Below are positions 1 to 11,135 of a stretch of DNA of 64,000 nucleotides, in pieces (the first letter of the stretch is position 1; every line of letters begins with the position of its first letter). The notes beneath the pieces were generated by a model. It worked only from the letters and a program-made list of their open reading frames with translations. It made no database searches and had not been told where the DNA came from. This DNA comes from Taenia hydatigena. Taxonomy: Eukaryota; Platyhelminthes; Cestoda; Cyclophyllidea; Taeniidae. Location of the stretch: contig JADWOT020000005.1 of NCBI GenBank assembly GCA_036345935.2, positions 18,206,369-18,270,368 on the forward strand, given 5' to 3'. Both the position numbers and the translations under genes were made by a program.

Positions 1-1716
1 TCAATGGAAATGTCCCATCCCAAAACTAGTTTCCAAATGAGTAAATTGAAGGATGGCTTATGAATCCAAGACAAGACTACGGGTTGGTGAAGGCGGGCTA
101 ATTGGACCCAGCATAGATGCATTCTTCGACGAGTACATGGATCTAGCTTGAATAAAATCCCTGTCGTGTGGACAGAGGATTGAGTTAACAGGGGAATCAA
201 TCATGGATCCACTCAACGAATTAAGTCCCAAAATGGTTGACTCGGTGGTGAATGCAAAGCCGATAGGTGGATGGATATGCTAAAGCGAAATATGGATGAG
301 TTCTGACCAAGCACACACGGACGGAGTTGAGCTGGTGAATCCATGGATTATTCGATGGCGAGTTCACTAATGCAGGTTATCGGGATTAATGAATGGAGGG
401 ACAAAGTGCTTTGAGATGAGTTGGGGAGAGACACCACTTGGCTGTAAATAGGCGGTTTTAAGGACCCGATTTAAGAAGGGTATTTTGGATTACCGGAGCA
501 GGACAACTCTTAACGGCAGTATTCTTTCGGGGTGATTTTTGCTCTGCTTTGCAATCCCAACACTTGTCACAAATCAACCTCTTCATTTGGCATTCCAAGC
601 ATCAATTCGTTTTTAAAAGCTACAGTAATGCGGAGTAGAAGTGGGTGTGAAATATCTGCCAATGTCTCAAGTGATCATACAAGCACAGCAATTGGGGTTG
701 AAGGTCAGGCCATCGATGCCGCATTTCGGATAATGCTTATCAACTGGTCAATCAAATGACAGCCCCACCAGCCTGGATAGATGGGCAGAGATAAGCGTGG
801 AGTAGGAACGGAGGTATCTGGAGCTAAACACGCAATCATATGCAAAAGTGACATTTACAGTGAAGTCTTGCCTCGCTGAGGTAGGGTTAGTGATCGCAGC
901 AATGGTGGCCATGTCAACGGCCTGCCTGAAGCCTCACTGCAAATCCACAGAATGCAACCAATTCACGAGTTACCCAACATCCATAATAAAAATCAACATC
1001 TTCACAAAATAAACATCCGAATTGGGTTCAAGCAACCATCCAACAATAGCACTTGGTGGAAATAATTGTGCTTCCACTTGTTTTTCTGCTTTGTCAACCG
1101 ACCACTTTCAAATTGGAAAAAAGCAATGATTCCGTGTTTATTTACCCAAGCACCAACACGGTCCGTGCAAATGTGCCAGTTGTCATGCTACTCCTTCTTG
1201 AGTGGTAACTTTCCTCCCATAACAGACTGCATCTTTCCAAGCCCCTATTGCGAATGCTAATCTAAGCTGAAATTTCGCTTATTTTATTAACTCTAAGGGT
1301 ATATAAGATAATAAAATGTGATTTGAATCCCTACTGGGAAGGAAACTATTCGTGCCCCTTTCGGTTACTACCACTGACAGTGCTGGTTGGCAGTCACCTG
1401 CGTGACAGCAATCGTTCATTAGCTATGCAAACCCTTCGCGCAAATTCCGTGACAAGGGGCAGCAAAAGGTGTCCCGGTTGGCAGCAAAGGCCATTCCTGA
1501 TGCAAAACGCTGTTTGTAGACAAAAACACTAGTGATGATGCATGAGAAAGGGAAGGAGAGTTGCAGCATCCTTACAAGTGCACTATTGTGACGTGTGGGG
1601 AGTCTAGTCCCTCCTCCCTTTGACGGAGACGAACCAGTGACAGTTAATTGGCGCCTACTTATGACAATTGTTTTGTGAGTTATATACGCTCTTGTGGTGA
1701 ACTTTTATTCACGCAG
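1..1716. other. No gene recognised
   Basis: Only short open frames without recognisable domains are present, and no exon with a convincing polypyrimidine-AG acceptor and GT donor could be chained. The first 500 bases are rich in short purine-rich words and repeated GGATG/TGAAT-like strings, but no clear repeat unit was found. It may hold the unrecognised 5' exons of the downstream micro-exon gene. Confidence 0.4.
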
Positions 1717-1770
1717 TCGGATTCACACCAACCGCGCAGGCGTTGCCAGTAGTCGTGCAAAGCGGAAGAG
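1717..1770 (+). pseudogene. Possible decayed micro-exon with in-frame stop
   Basis: A 54-nt segment preceded by a pyrimidine-rich stretch ending CAG and followed by GAG|GTGGTA. It has the length (18 codons) and ending (GAG before GT) of the true-looking exons downstream at 2738-2791 and 3057-3110, and the same Ser/Gln/Arg/Cys composition. Codon 12 in phase 0 is TAG. It may be a dead exon of the array, or it could be read in another phase. Low certainty. Confidence 0.3.
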
Positions 1771-2559
1771 GTGGTAAGCCTTTGTGTGCAGTACCTTTCT
1801 GCTATCGAGTTTGGTGGATTACTTTGACCTCACAAGGAGGGTAGTAACACCTAGTGCAAAACCTGAGGACTGAATCTCAACATTTGTAGGTGTTTGGCGT
1901 TATCAGAGAGTTTCCAACTTCTTGCGCATGGTCGAGTCACCCCAAACATAATTTAGGAGGAAGGCGAAATAATTTACCTCCCCAACTTCCTTTCCAGTGC
2001 ACACTCTTCCAAACGAGTGGTGGTAATAACGATTCCAAAGTCAGAAACAGGAAAAGTATAATTGTTTTCGGCCAAAAATAACAAATTCACATGGTTTAAA
2101 AAAGGAACCGAAGACACAGCAAGACAACAGAAAAGGTCATGCAACCCAGCACAAGACCAACCCATGAAGATGATTACACACTGGACTGGAAGGGAAGATG
2201 GAGATGTAATCTCTTCTCCTCCTCGTCCATATGCTCTATCACCTCTTAAAGTGATGGATACCACTGTTCTTGGCATCACACACCTAAGTGTGGTTCGAAG
2301 AGAATTTTTCACATCTTCGAGGGACCAAAATGAGATTAGCATTGAGAGGGGATGCGAAAGTGTAGCAACAGTGATTCGTTCAACAAGCAAACCACTCCGT
2401 CCAACTTTCTGCAAGTACTCAGCTTTTGTGGGCAAGAATCCACCTACTTCACCTTCCTGCAACTTGTTTCCATCTCTAGAGCTTAAGCGACCCCTATCAG
2501 CGTAAAAGACTGCTTCCACCCTCACTGAACACTTTTTCCTTTGTTTTTCAATGCTTTAG
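1771..2559. other. No gene recognised; upstream part of micro-exon locus
   Basis: Two overlapping open frames occur on opposite strands at 1974-2525 and 2062-2505. Neither shows a domain or good splice context, so chance is the simplest reading. An ATG-bearing first exon for the micro-exon gene could be here but was not identified. Confidence 0.35.
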
Positions 2560-5500
2560 CAAAAACGCTCGAGAAGTAGCAGCGAAGACAATGCATGTGA
2601 AGGCTGCTTCACAAAGGTATCACTTTTGCAAGCACTTTAAATGGGATAAAACGTTGGCGTTAATTCAAGATTGCAAGGCCTTAGTATTCTCCTTTCACAT
2701 GGCACGCTCAATCTCTCTCCTCATTTTCTAACCTTAGCCAAGCCAAAGTTCATGCCAACGGAGATGTTGTCAACAATCGGATTCACAGGAGGTAATGTTT
2801 ACTCATTCACTCCATCCTTAAAAGCAGATAAAATGCGAACCTAAATTGCCACGAAATGTCATTCACTTTGCAAATTAAGCTAATCGCGTTTTTCTACTAA
2901 CACAACATTCTAGCAGAAGTGTCCCAAGAAGAAGAGTAACTGTGACCAAGATCAGGGAAGCGATTCGTCGTCAAAGGCACCACTTTTTAATCTTTCTTTC
3001 CATGTTTCACTTGAATGAAATTTTCACCCTGTTTATTTTTCGCCTCCCGAATTCAGCAAGGCCGAAGATCACGCACACAGAAGTCGCATCAGCAATCACA
3101 TTCCCAGGAGGTGAGTTTGTGCGTATGCTTTGCTTCGGTGTGAGAATGCACAACCAGTCAGTTAGCTACAACCTCATCCACTAATTATGGTCTTCTAATG
3201 TGAACTTGCAAACAAACTATTTACGAAAATGTGAATGTCACCCAAAGTCCTCGAAAAAAAGAGTACTTAATACTGTTGCAGGATGAAGGCGAGGAACAGC
3301 GACGCTCTTCTCGGGTATGATATTTCGCATTTAGTAGCGCTCAGGTGGTTAGACAAAACCTGTATTGCCTTTCGTCGACATTACAACACCTACATACAAA
3401 AGATAAGTAGTATTTGAAGAAGCCGTTGCCACTTTTTGGTGCAATTACTATCAAGTTGAGCCTTTTGCTACATCTAGATGTCATTCATGAAAATCTTTCA
3501 AGGTCAACGCTCCTCAAAGGTGGTTTACATTGTCATTCCAAGACGCGTGTTTGTAAATGGATTGATTACAAGTAGGCTTCTTCTTCTTTGTGGAATTGCA
3601 GCGAACCTCAAACGATGCCTCAAAAGAAGCCGGCCACTCAGAAGAGGTAATGTCCTCGTCTTCACGAGCATAAAGCTCATTTATTCCCTAATAAGTTTGC
3701 ATGGTTGTAGACAATGTTGAGGCTCCTTTTCTCAACCTTTACTTAAACACCTTTTATGCTGAAATGACTTCAGCAAAGCTCGAGCTGTTGCAGGAGTCGT
3801 CTCGACATTACCCAATCTGCCAAGGTGACACATCACAACAGCCTTGGTTCTCACGCCAGACGGAGCAAAAGTCGCTTTCCTAGTTTGCTTAGAAAATATC
3901 TAAATTCGTGTTGCTCCTCTGTACATGGTGCGTTAAGATGCCTTTCCTTCACCTCCTGCCACCAAATGAGGATTAGGCATGGTACACGTCCTTGACATTC
4001 ACTTTTACAATATCCAATTTTCAATTAAAAGCACCTTGTTTGTGAAAGCCGTCAATGCAGTGTCCTCAGAAGGCAGGAATGACGTTCGATTCTCGAGTTG
4101 TGGTTGGTCGATTAGTCGTAAAGGTTCCCTTGAAGTCTAACCAACACTCAATTCTTACCCAAAATCAGACATTAAAGAAGATCTGCAAATGCACTTTTAA
4201 AACAGTTGTTAAGAATGCTATTGAATAAGGGCTAAATTGTTGCCCGGTCAAGATTTTAAGAAACGTGTTCTCCATCCAGAACTGATAAGTCACTTTTCGC
4301 CACGTCATTTAGAGGGAAAGGGAACAACCTTAACCTTAAACGCTTTCGCAAGCTTTACACACCAGGCATGACGAGCATTCCGTAATGCTTTGCCCAAGGA
4401 AAGGACCTCGCCAAATGTGTGCGTTTGCTTGTAGAAATCTCCCTCCCCGAAGCATTCCCGACGACAATCCACATCGAAGGTGACTGAGCTTACTTTCAAA
4501 CACAACAATTTTAAAATCATTTCCAACGTTATCTGGGAAGTGCTTCAACATAGGTGACCCTTTTGGCAAATAACAAATACTTCCTAGTCTTGGGACCTAA
4601 TTTCACAGCTTAATAAGGAACACTGACAACCATAAAGTAGACCTGCAAGAATGATGAGCACAAGTGGCAATGAAAAAAGGATGTGATAAAATGGTTCTCG
4701 TTAGGATTATTAATAAAGAGGAACCACGTTTGTGTCCATTTGTGATTCGAAGTAATTCCTTAATTAAGGAGTCTCAAGACGACAAACAAGAACATCGACG
4801 AGGTGGTCGTGGTACAAAGGTAATTGCTCGTTTAACAAACCACTCGCATCTCCTGCCCAAGACTTAACAATGATGATGACCTTTTCACACTTCAAGGGAT
4901 TCCCGCATTCCGTCAAGCGGAACGACCATCAGCATATGTGCTCAGTAGACGAGGTTGTCGTACTTGTTGTTGTTTTTTCTCAAAAATAATAACATTTTTT
5001 CATTATGTTACAATGTAGAAGAAGAAAGAATGCGCGCAATGTATGTCTCCTCTCCCCAACAGGAGGGGGAAAGTGTAAAATTGCCTAACACACAAGCTAA
5101 CTTTCCACTTTGTTGTGACCAAAAACTACGAAGGCACTCATCAACAACATCAATTTCTCTCGCCCAAAGCACTTCACAGGGCGCAAAGTCTCAACAGACA
5201 TGACCACTTTGATTCAACGTAATCCATGCTGCATATTTGTAGCAGACCTGCTCACACCACTTCCCCATTTCAATCACACACCTAAGAATCGCGATAGCAT
5301 GCCAGTTTCAGTCCAAGTTGGAGGCTGCATAGAAGGTGTGGTGTAGGGATGTTAGTGGTAGCCACAAAGCCTCTGCATTGTAGGGAACCGGGGAAGTAAT
5401 CTATCCCCACCCTAGCCCCCACCACCACAACCACCGGGTAGGTGGGAGGGAAGAGGAATTAGTCGCCAAATCTGTTTCCATTCCTGGAAATAATTAAAAC

Positions 5501-6830
5501 GCCAATCTAACAGGCTATGCGTCTGGTTTAAATAGGCCTGTGCACAATTCAATCCAACAGACACATTGAAGAGAATTCGTAATTTAAGAGTGAGTTTTTC
5601 TGTTTGTGTTCACTGGAAGCTGCGAACTCAATGAAGCACTGACCAAAGATCCGCCTCCTCACCTCCTCCTTTACAGTACACAATTCAGCAAAGCAAGCCG
5701 ACTCTGCGTCAGCAGGACACGCTTTGCCAACCAGTTGATTCATCATGGGTAAAAGTGTTTGTCTATTCGTCTCATCAGATAATAATAAACAAACAGCTTT
5801 GCCCCCTCTGTGAAGGAAGTGACACTGATTTTCCTTCACCTTTCTTTGCAGCAAGCACCGACCTTCGCTTGCCGTGACCTGAGGCACGCCAAAAAGGTAA
5901 GTCTACTGTCGTGTGGATTTTGTTTCACCTCGCCTTTCGCTGCAAGAGGAGATGGTACTTTGAGATAGAATGTATGCATTTCTGGTCTGAGCAAACCGAC
6001 GTCCAAATGGAGCGTGAGTGTGGGACAAAAGTTGCATAAAAGACTGCTTCCTGTGTGACAAACAAATTTCTCTTGCGTGCGCGAATCGGGGAGGGGAGCC
6101 AACTATTGGAAAGAGGGACAAGGGACAAAGGTAGCCTGCTTCATGATGACTATCAAGTGACTCTGCCTAGAAATCTTCATCAAAAGCTCTTCCGGCCTTA
6201 AAATAAAGCTAAGCATTTTCCTTCGGCACCTTGGTCATTGGTGAATTAGCTTTCGCAAGTAAACTTTGCTTGGATAAATGGTGGAAAAGGCAGAGCACAA
6301 TACAGCACTGTGGCATAGAGACCTGAAGATCGAGATTGAAGCATTTTCGGTTGCATACCTTCATGCATGCGTTTGTTATACAAAAGAGGTTAATTCGTCG
6401 GAGGAGGATCCACATTTCTGATTCCTGCCATCATTCCAAATGAACAATTGGAATTACAGCGTTACATACGCTTTAGTCGAGAATTTCGTTAAATTACCAA
6501 GTCAAGCCCGCTTTTCTTCAAATCCAAGACCTACAGCATTGAAAACACTAAATATGCTTCACCGCTTTTCATTTGTTATAGCTCCAAGTCACATGAATTT
6601 ATGTAGGCAAGAGGTCCGAAGACAAACATCGAAGAATACTGCTTGGGCTATTAGTAGATAGTCTGTAACCTTAGAGTGTTTGATGCATTTACAGGCCATA
6701 TATTTGGTCCAAGTCGTGGGAAATTTGGGGAAAAATGATGACGAAGTGGTTTACAGTAAGAAGTGGAAAATGCATAATCACGATTACAACATTTCAGGAC
6801 AACTCGGAATCGCAATGCACATGCAAATAG
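2560..6830 (+). CDS. Multi-micro-exon gene, hydrophilic Ser/Gln/Lys/Arg/Cys-rich protein (5' end not found)
   Basis: Product not recognised. I read twelve small exons: 2560-2616, 2738-2791, 2914-2976, 3057-3110, 3282-3314, 3602-3646, 3774-3824, 4769-4819, 5019-5072, 5689-5748, 5852-5896 and 6798-6830 (ending TAG). Most have a pyrimidine-rich AG acceptor and a GT donor; the third seems to end at AAG|GC. All are multiples of three (33-63 nt), all are phase 0, and each is open in that single frame. Together they give about 199 residues with many Ser, Gln, Lys, Arg, Glu and CC/CxxC motifs; no membrane segment or signal peptide is visible. The second and fourth exons are duplicates. Flatworm micro-exon genes share short symmetric exons but usually encode secreted proteins, so class membership is inference. 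An alternative end reads 6798-6889 joined to 6956-7026 in another frame. No start codon was identified. Confidence 0.45.
2738..2791 (+). repeat. Duplicated 54-nt exon, copy 1 (partner 3057-3110)
   Basis: Aligned without gaps to 3057-3110, 36 of 54 bases match by eye count. Both copies are flanked by AG and GT and end CAGGAG|GT. The translations share a Ser-x-x-Gln-rich pattern ending in Ser-Gln-Glu. This is direct evidence that exons were duplicated inside this gene. Confidence 0.65.
3057..3110 (+). repeat. Duplicated 54-nt exon, copy 2 (partner 2738-2791)
   Basis: Second copy of the exon described at 2738-2791, with a stronger donor (GAG|GTGAGT). The acceptor follows TTCAG. The 18-residue product is richer in His, Gln and Arg than copy 1, and the Cys residues of copy 1 are absent. 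Confidence 0.65.
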
Positions 6831-7489
6831 TAGAGGGACTCGGAGGGGCGAACCGCGCCATAGGTCACAGAAAGCGCCAACTCGTAGAGGTAAGGATCGC
6901 GAAAGCACAGAAAAAGGGACTACCCCGTCATCTCATTTCCTCACCTCCTTTGTAGGCACGCATAAATCAAAATTGGAGCAAATCGAATCGAGAATATTTT
7001 GGCATCACTCATTTTACACGAAGTAGCATTCACTACACAAGGTAAGTCTACCATTGTACGCTTTGGGATTTCCTTTATCAGGTCTGTCAAATACTACACC
7101 TGCACGCTAAATTAATGAAAAAGGAATGGAAAAGGGCTAAGAAGGGTAATAAATCCAGAATTTCTCCGCTATAATGTTCCAACAAGCTACTACTATTCTT
7201 AAGTTCTGAAACAAATCGAGCCCAAGGCGAAATGTGAAAACCGCATGATTTAGGTCAGAGCGCAGGCTGGTCATTGAAACATGGAACCCACAATGTCTGT
7301 GAAGCAGTTATTCGCTGGATGGCAGACCAATCGAACTTTACCGGCTGGTTGGTAGACCAATCAAATTTGATCATTCTACAACCAATTTGCAACAGACCAA
7401 GAAAGTGGAAAACAAACCCCTTCCTAACTTCCAGAGCTTAGTTTTATTATTGTTTAGTTTGCTTTTTTCCCTAATTTCTACAATGATTT

Positions 7490-7495
7490 AATAAA
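7490..7495 (+). promoter_or_regulatory. Polyadenylation signal AATAAA
   Basis: An AATAAA lies about 660 nt after the proposed stop of the micro-exon gene, followed by a T-rich stretch. It is the first good signal downstream and fits as its 3' end. The interval 7042-7489 holds no other feature I can support. Confidence 0.4.
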
Positions 7496-7716
7496 GTCTT
7501 TCTCAACTCGCCTGCACTTTCTACCATTGTTTTGCGCCCGAAATCCCTGCATTCAGTAGCGCTTCTCATATTTTCAGAAAAAAGAGGACTGATGAAGCAA
7601 AACATAACAGGTTTGATCAATATGTGTTTTAAACAGATGAAGAGAAGCTTTGTTAAACAAAAGCGAGGGAGGATTGCGGTATTTAACAGTGAAGCTAAAA
7701 CGTGTAAACGCCGAAC

Positions 7717-8123
7717 CTAATCCTTCTTCTTGCCCTCCTTATCGCCAGACACTGCAACAAGTTCTCTCTGAAACACAAAAGGCATGTCAAAGCATTCATT
7801 CTATAAGAGGGAAAGGAGGAAGTCGGTGACACTAAAAGTAATCGCTTCCAGGTGGTACCTGAAGCTGTTGACATTTGGCAGAAACGCGATCGTACCCCTT
7901 CGATACCTGTTTGTCTTGCTCTATAATGGCCTCCATCTGTATCTCAGCGGATTTACGAGCTAGAGGGGATAGTGCTGTTAACAATGACGACGTCCTTCTT
8001 ATCAGTCACTTCGATTTCGTCACGAAGGGCATCACTTTCGTGCTGTGGCAAGACAGCATATATTGTGAGCTCTGGGTTCATTTTATAATAAAAGTATTCA
8101 CCAGTTGCTACTGTAATGATTGC
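7717..8123 (-). CDS. 3' exons of a minus-strand gene with charged coiled-coil tail and KKKD terminus (partial)
   Basis: Three exons read on the - strand: 8024-8123, 7859-7959 and 7717-7767, ending TAG. The acceptors are CTTCCTTAG, CCTCTAG and TTTCAG and the phases are 0, 1 and 0. The middle exon encodes a Lys/Glu/Gln-rich helix with a GYDRV segment, and the last exon encodes a basic-acidic tail ending Gly-Lys-Lys-Lys-Asp. The tail resembles the C-terminus of BAP31-type ER membrane proteins (coiled coil with a YDR motif, then a KKxx retrieval signal), but no transmembrane N-terminal exons were confirmed, so the identity is only a guess. A possible upstream piece is an open 99-nt segment at 8262-8360 after a good acceptor. 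The 64-nt intron at 7960-8023 needs a weak GTGACG donor; otherwise there is a one-base shift there. Confidence 0.4.
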
Positions 8124-8814
8124 CTAAGGAAGATATGAAATGTTACTGGATGGAAATGAATGAAAAATTGAGAGATTAACGGCAACATCTTTAAAATAGC
8201 ACAAACGAAAAAGGCGAAGGAGAGGGAGCAATTTGTCTTTCAATAAGACTACTAGAATTAATCAGTCAAATTTTTCATCATCAGGTGGAAGATACTGCAC
8301 AACTTGCAAACACAAATTGCTTCGAAAAGGGGGAAACAGCATTCCAACATAGAATGGATCCTGTGATCAGAAGGGGCGATTGAAAAGCACGCCGGTCATT
8401 TAGGCGACTGTACAACTCCGGAATTGGTTCGCGGGGGTAGATGAAAGAGTTAGTCAACGATGGAAAGAAGGTACGAAGGGAGTGGGTGTCACATTTATCT
8501 ACATCCAAATTCACAGAATCTCAAGACATGTCAAACCGAAATCGGGTTTCAAAGCTGTTATAAAGTAATAAGGACCATTTACCATTATGTATGCTGGCAA
8601 CCAAAATGCCAATAAGAAAGTCTTTTCACAAGAAAAGATGCATGCAATTTCATTTATCCTGATTTAACGTGCGATAGAAGCGTGGAAGTCTTAGGGCATA
8701 ACCGGTTAGCCAGGACTACTCAGAGAAGGAATCATTTAGATTGAGCAAATTACCGGGTGGATCCCGAACACATGGATGAGTCTGGGATAAATGCAGGTGT
8801 AGATGCCTGCTGAA
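8124..8814. other. Upstream stretch of the minus-strand gene, unresolved
   Basis: On the - strand, 8262-8360 is open after a pyrimidine-AG acceptor and gives 32 residues rich in Pro, Phe and Leu. A second hydrophobic open piece lies near 8515-8626. Neither could be joined in phase with confidence, and neither was recognised. Confidence 0.25.
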
Positions 8815-8960
8815 TGTGTTGATAAGTGTGTTGATTTCAAACAATTAAAAGTAAAAAGATAATCAAGAGGTCGTGACTTACGTCCGAGGAATCCTCCTGA
8901 TCCTCGTCAGTGTTTGTAATCAGTCGTCAGGACGCCTCCGTCGCTGACTTGGCCTGCGTC
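8815..8960 (+). repeat. Interspersed repeat A, copy 1
   Basis: This segment matches 9505-9640 over about 130 bases by eye, including a near-identical AATCCTCCTGATCC core, ATCAGTCGTC and CCGTCGCTGAC. Both copies start with a GT-GA-TTT-AAACAA-like word. There is no coding potential. It is probably a non-autonomous element; the boundaries are approximate. Confidence 0.6.
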
Positions 8961-9504
8961 AACGACGCCTCTCCGCCGCTGTGACACGTGCGTGATCAGC
9001 AATCAAAGTTCCCAAACGCTTGAAGATGCTGGAAAGATGAAGAGATTGCGCATATCTGATTGGTCCATCCATCCCTTATTCTGTCCATCCGTCCCCAGCT
9101 ATTCCTCCGTCGATATCACTTCCCATCCCACCTTTTATATCTATTCGTATTGCTTCCCAGAATACGCCTATTTGTCTATCTGCCTGCCAACTTCCATGGG
9201 TCTCATCATTGTTTTTATCTAGAGCTAAGCCCATTGCCATCTCTCACCTAGCTATAAAGTCGTACAGACTTCCATAACGCCTCCATTTTGCAGCAAGTAC
9301 TTTATGTTTCTGGAATTAAAAATATAGCGCCACAGTAATAAATGGGTCGATGAACCTGTTCTGGCTTTGAGAGCCAGATTTTGAACCTCGAAGAATAGGT
9401 GATGTGAAAATATGGGGAGGTGTATCATGCAAGGCTCTGGAACTCAAATACCAACTTCCAGCTACAAAAGTTTTAATAACTCCTTCCAATGCTGTTGGGC
9501 GTAT

Positions 9505-9850
9505 AGATGACTGCGTCGACTTTAAACAAATGGAAGCACAAGAATAATCGGGAGACTGTGATCGACGTCTAAGGAATCCTCCTGATCCCTATCAGTATTT
9601 TTCATCAGTCGTCGGGCCGCCACCGTCGCTGACAGCCTGCACCAGTGGGCAAGTTGTGATAGGTTGAAAGCGCCCGCAGTGAAAACAAGACGGTGGTGCA
9701 TACAGTAACATTCCGGTAATTTGAGATTCCGAGTTAAAAAGAAGGGCTCGGATGCATGGATGGATGGACCACGGAAGGAAGAATGGATGCGAATGGAATG
9801 GATTAGCCCGGGAGAGGCGACTATAAAATATGAGTGGTTTACACTAATGC
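9505..9850 (+). repeat. Interspersed repeat A, copy 2 (longest)
   Basis: The left part matches 8815-8960. The right part, from about 9650, matches 10640-10755 through the words AGGTTGAAAGC, CAGT-AAAC-AGACGG and GGATTAGCC-GGG. The copies therefore share one element of at least 300 bases, with copies 1 and 3 truncated at opposite ends. GGATG-rich strings lie inside. Confidence 0.55.
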
Positions 9851-10559
9851 CAATGAGAGCCAAGAATCCAAGTCAGCCCATAGGATAAAGGGGATTCACA
9901 AGGGAGCCATTCAAGTTGGGAGTAGTAACCCATCTACCCATTATTGAATGGGGAAGTAGTTTGGCATGTGTTATGAAAAGCAAACTTTCCAATTTGTTAC
10001 ATTGTCACAGACTAGTGATAAGCTTGCTTAACATTTGATCACGACTTTTTCTTCCCATTTGGCATAGGCTTAAATAAATTATTTCATGGCTAGGCTAAAC
10101 GCCACCGAGCATTGAAAGGGCATGTCACTAGCGCGAACAAGACTGCCATCGTAGTAGTCAAGATCGAATGATCGATCCGAACGTGCTGCATCCCTTTGGG
10201 TCGTGTGGTGAACATCTTCCACAGCTTTTGAACCCAGCTGAGCTCACTTCAGAGAAAAAATCAGACAGGCTTGGATCGCATCCACTAGGTCCTCTCAACA
10301 GTTTATGAGGGATGAAAATAATGAATAAACTGGGTAGAAATACTCTGTGCTCATTAAAATGGCTTTGTGTAAGGCCTTGTTAATCTGACTGCATAAATCA
10401 ATTCCATTCTTAATCTTCATGTTCCTCCCTTCATGCTTTCTCAATCCTCGTACAATATTGTAATCAATGTCAACGCATAAAAGAATTTTTTTGGCATTTT
10501 TAACCTAAGCAACAGAACACACCTTGAAAAGATCTTAATAGCCGGTGGTCGGATTGCGG

Positions 10560-10760
10560 TGTTAGTCTGACTTTGACTACCAACGGTTCAGGCATGCATC
10601 GAGTGGATGGCATACCTCCTCCGACTGATGTTTGATGCGAGCAAGTCGAGACAGGTTGAAAGCACCCACAGTAGAAACGAGACGGTGAAGCGGGGATAGA
10701 GGAATGGAAGCGTGTGAGATGGATTAGCCTAGGGACAGGTGAATATAAAGATCCAGCAAG
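10560..10760 (+). repeat. Interspersed repeat A, copy 3 (right part)
   Basis: It matches the right half of the copy at 9505-9850 (AGGTTGAAAGC..., then GGATTAGCC and a TATAAA-like end). The left part is only weakly similar (GACTTTGACTACC, CTCCTCCGACTGAT). Confidence 0.5.
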
Positions 10761-10820
10761 GATTTAATTGGGACAACTTAGTCTGGAAAGGGCACGAATT
10801 GCTTAACCTGGGATAAATGA

Positions 10821-11135
10821 ATGCGTGAACCCGAGATGGACTGTCGAAATTGTGGAGAGGAAAGGTGTCGGTCCTCCTTAAACCACGAGGTCAAGATCAA
10901 ATACATTTCCAAATGCACTTTTTGCTTCTCAAGTGTGCGCGTGAGTTTAAGGATGCAAAGTAAGCTTAACTTCCTCTCCAGAAGGTGTCTAGTAAACAAA
11001 AGATCCTGCTGTACGCAGGAGAGAACTCACCAAGACATTGGCGAGATGTTTTTAATTGAGTCCTACTTGAAACATAAAAGAGCATTTATTTGGACATTCT
11101 CTGTGCCTAGAAGCATGCTGTTATTGCATTTGTAG
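10821..11135 (+). pseudogene. Cys-rich open frame, possible TAZ1-like relic
   Basis: The first 35 residues contain C-x2-C, then C, then C-x2-C, with RNC, a basic CR-Ser stretch and an I-S-x-C-x2-C end. This loosely follows the second and third zinc sites of the CBP TAZ1 domain (KNC...NCR...C-x2-C). The remaining 70 residues look random. Spacing is not conserved and a chance resemblance is quite possible; it is listed because clearer TAZ1 pieces occur nearby. Confidence 0.2.

Noticed and set aside
1974..2525. 183-codon minus-strand open frame overlapping a 147-codon plus-strand frame
   Set aside because: Neither has a domain, biased composition or splice context, and the mirrored length suggests a stop-poor stretch rather than a gene.
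6798..7026. Alternative ending of the micro-exon gene (6798-6889 joined to 6956-7026, Arg-rich)
   Set aside because: Not preferred because it needs a change of phase from 0 that no upstream exon provides, although its splice sites are good; it is mentioned in the gene entry.
9060..9200. Repeated CCATCC strings and similar GGATGG strings at 9745-9800
   Set aside because: Short imperfect simple-sequence stretches; spacing is irregular, so there is no CRISPR-like array or defined satellite.
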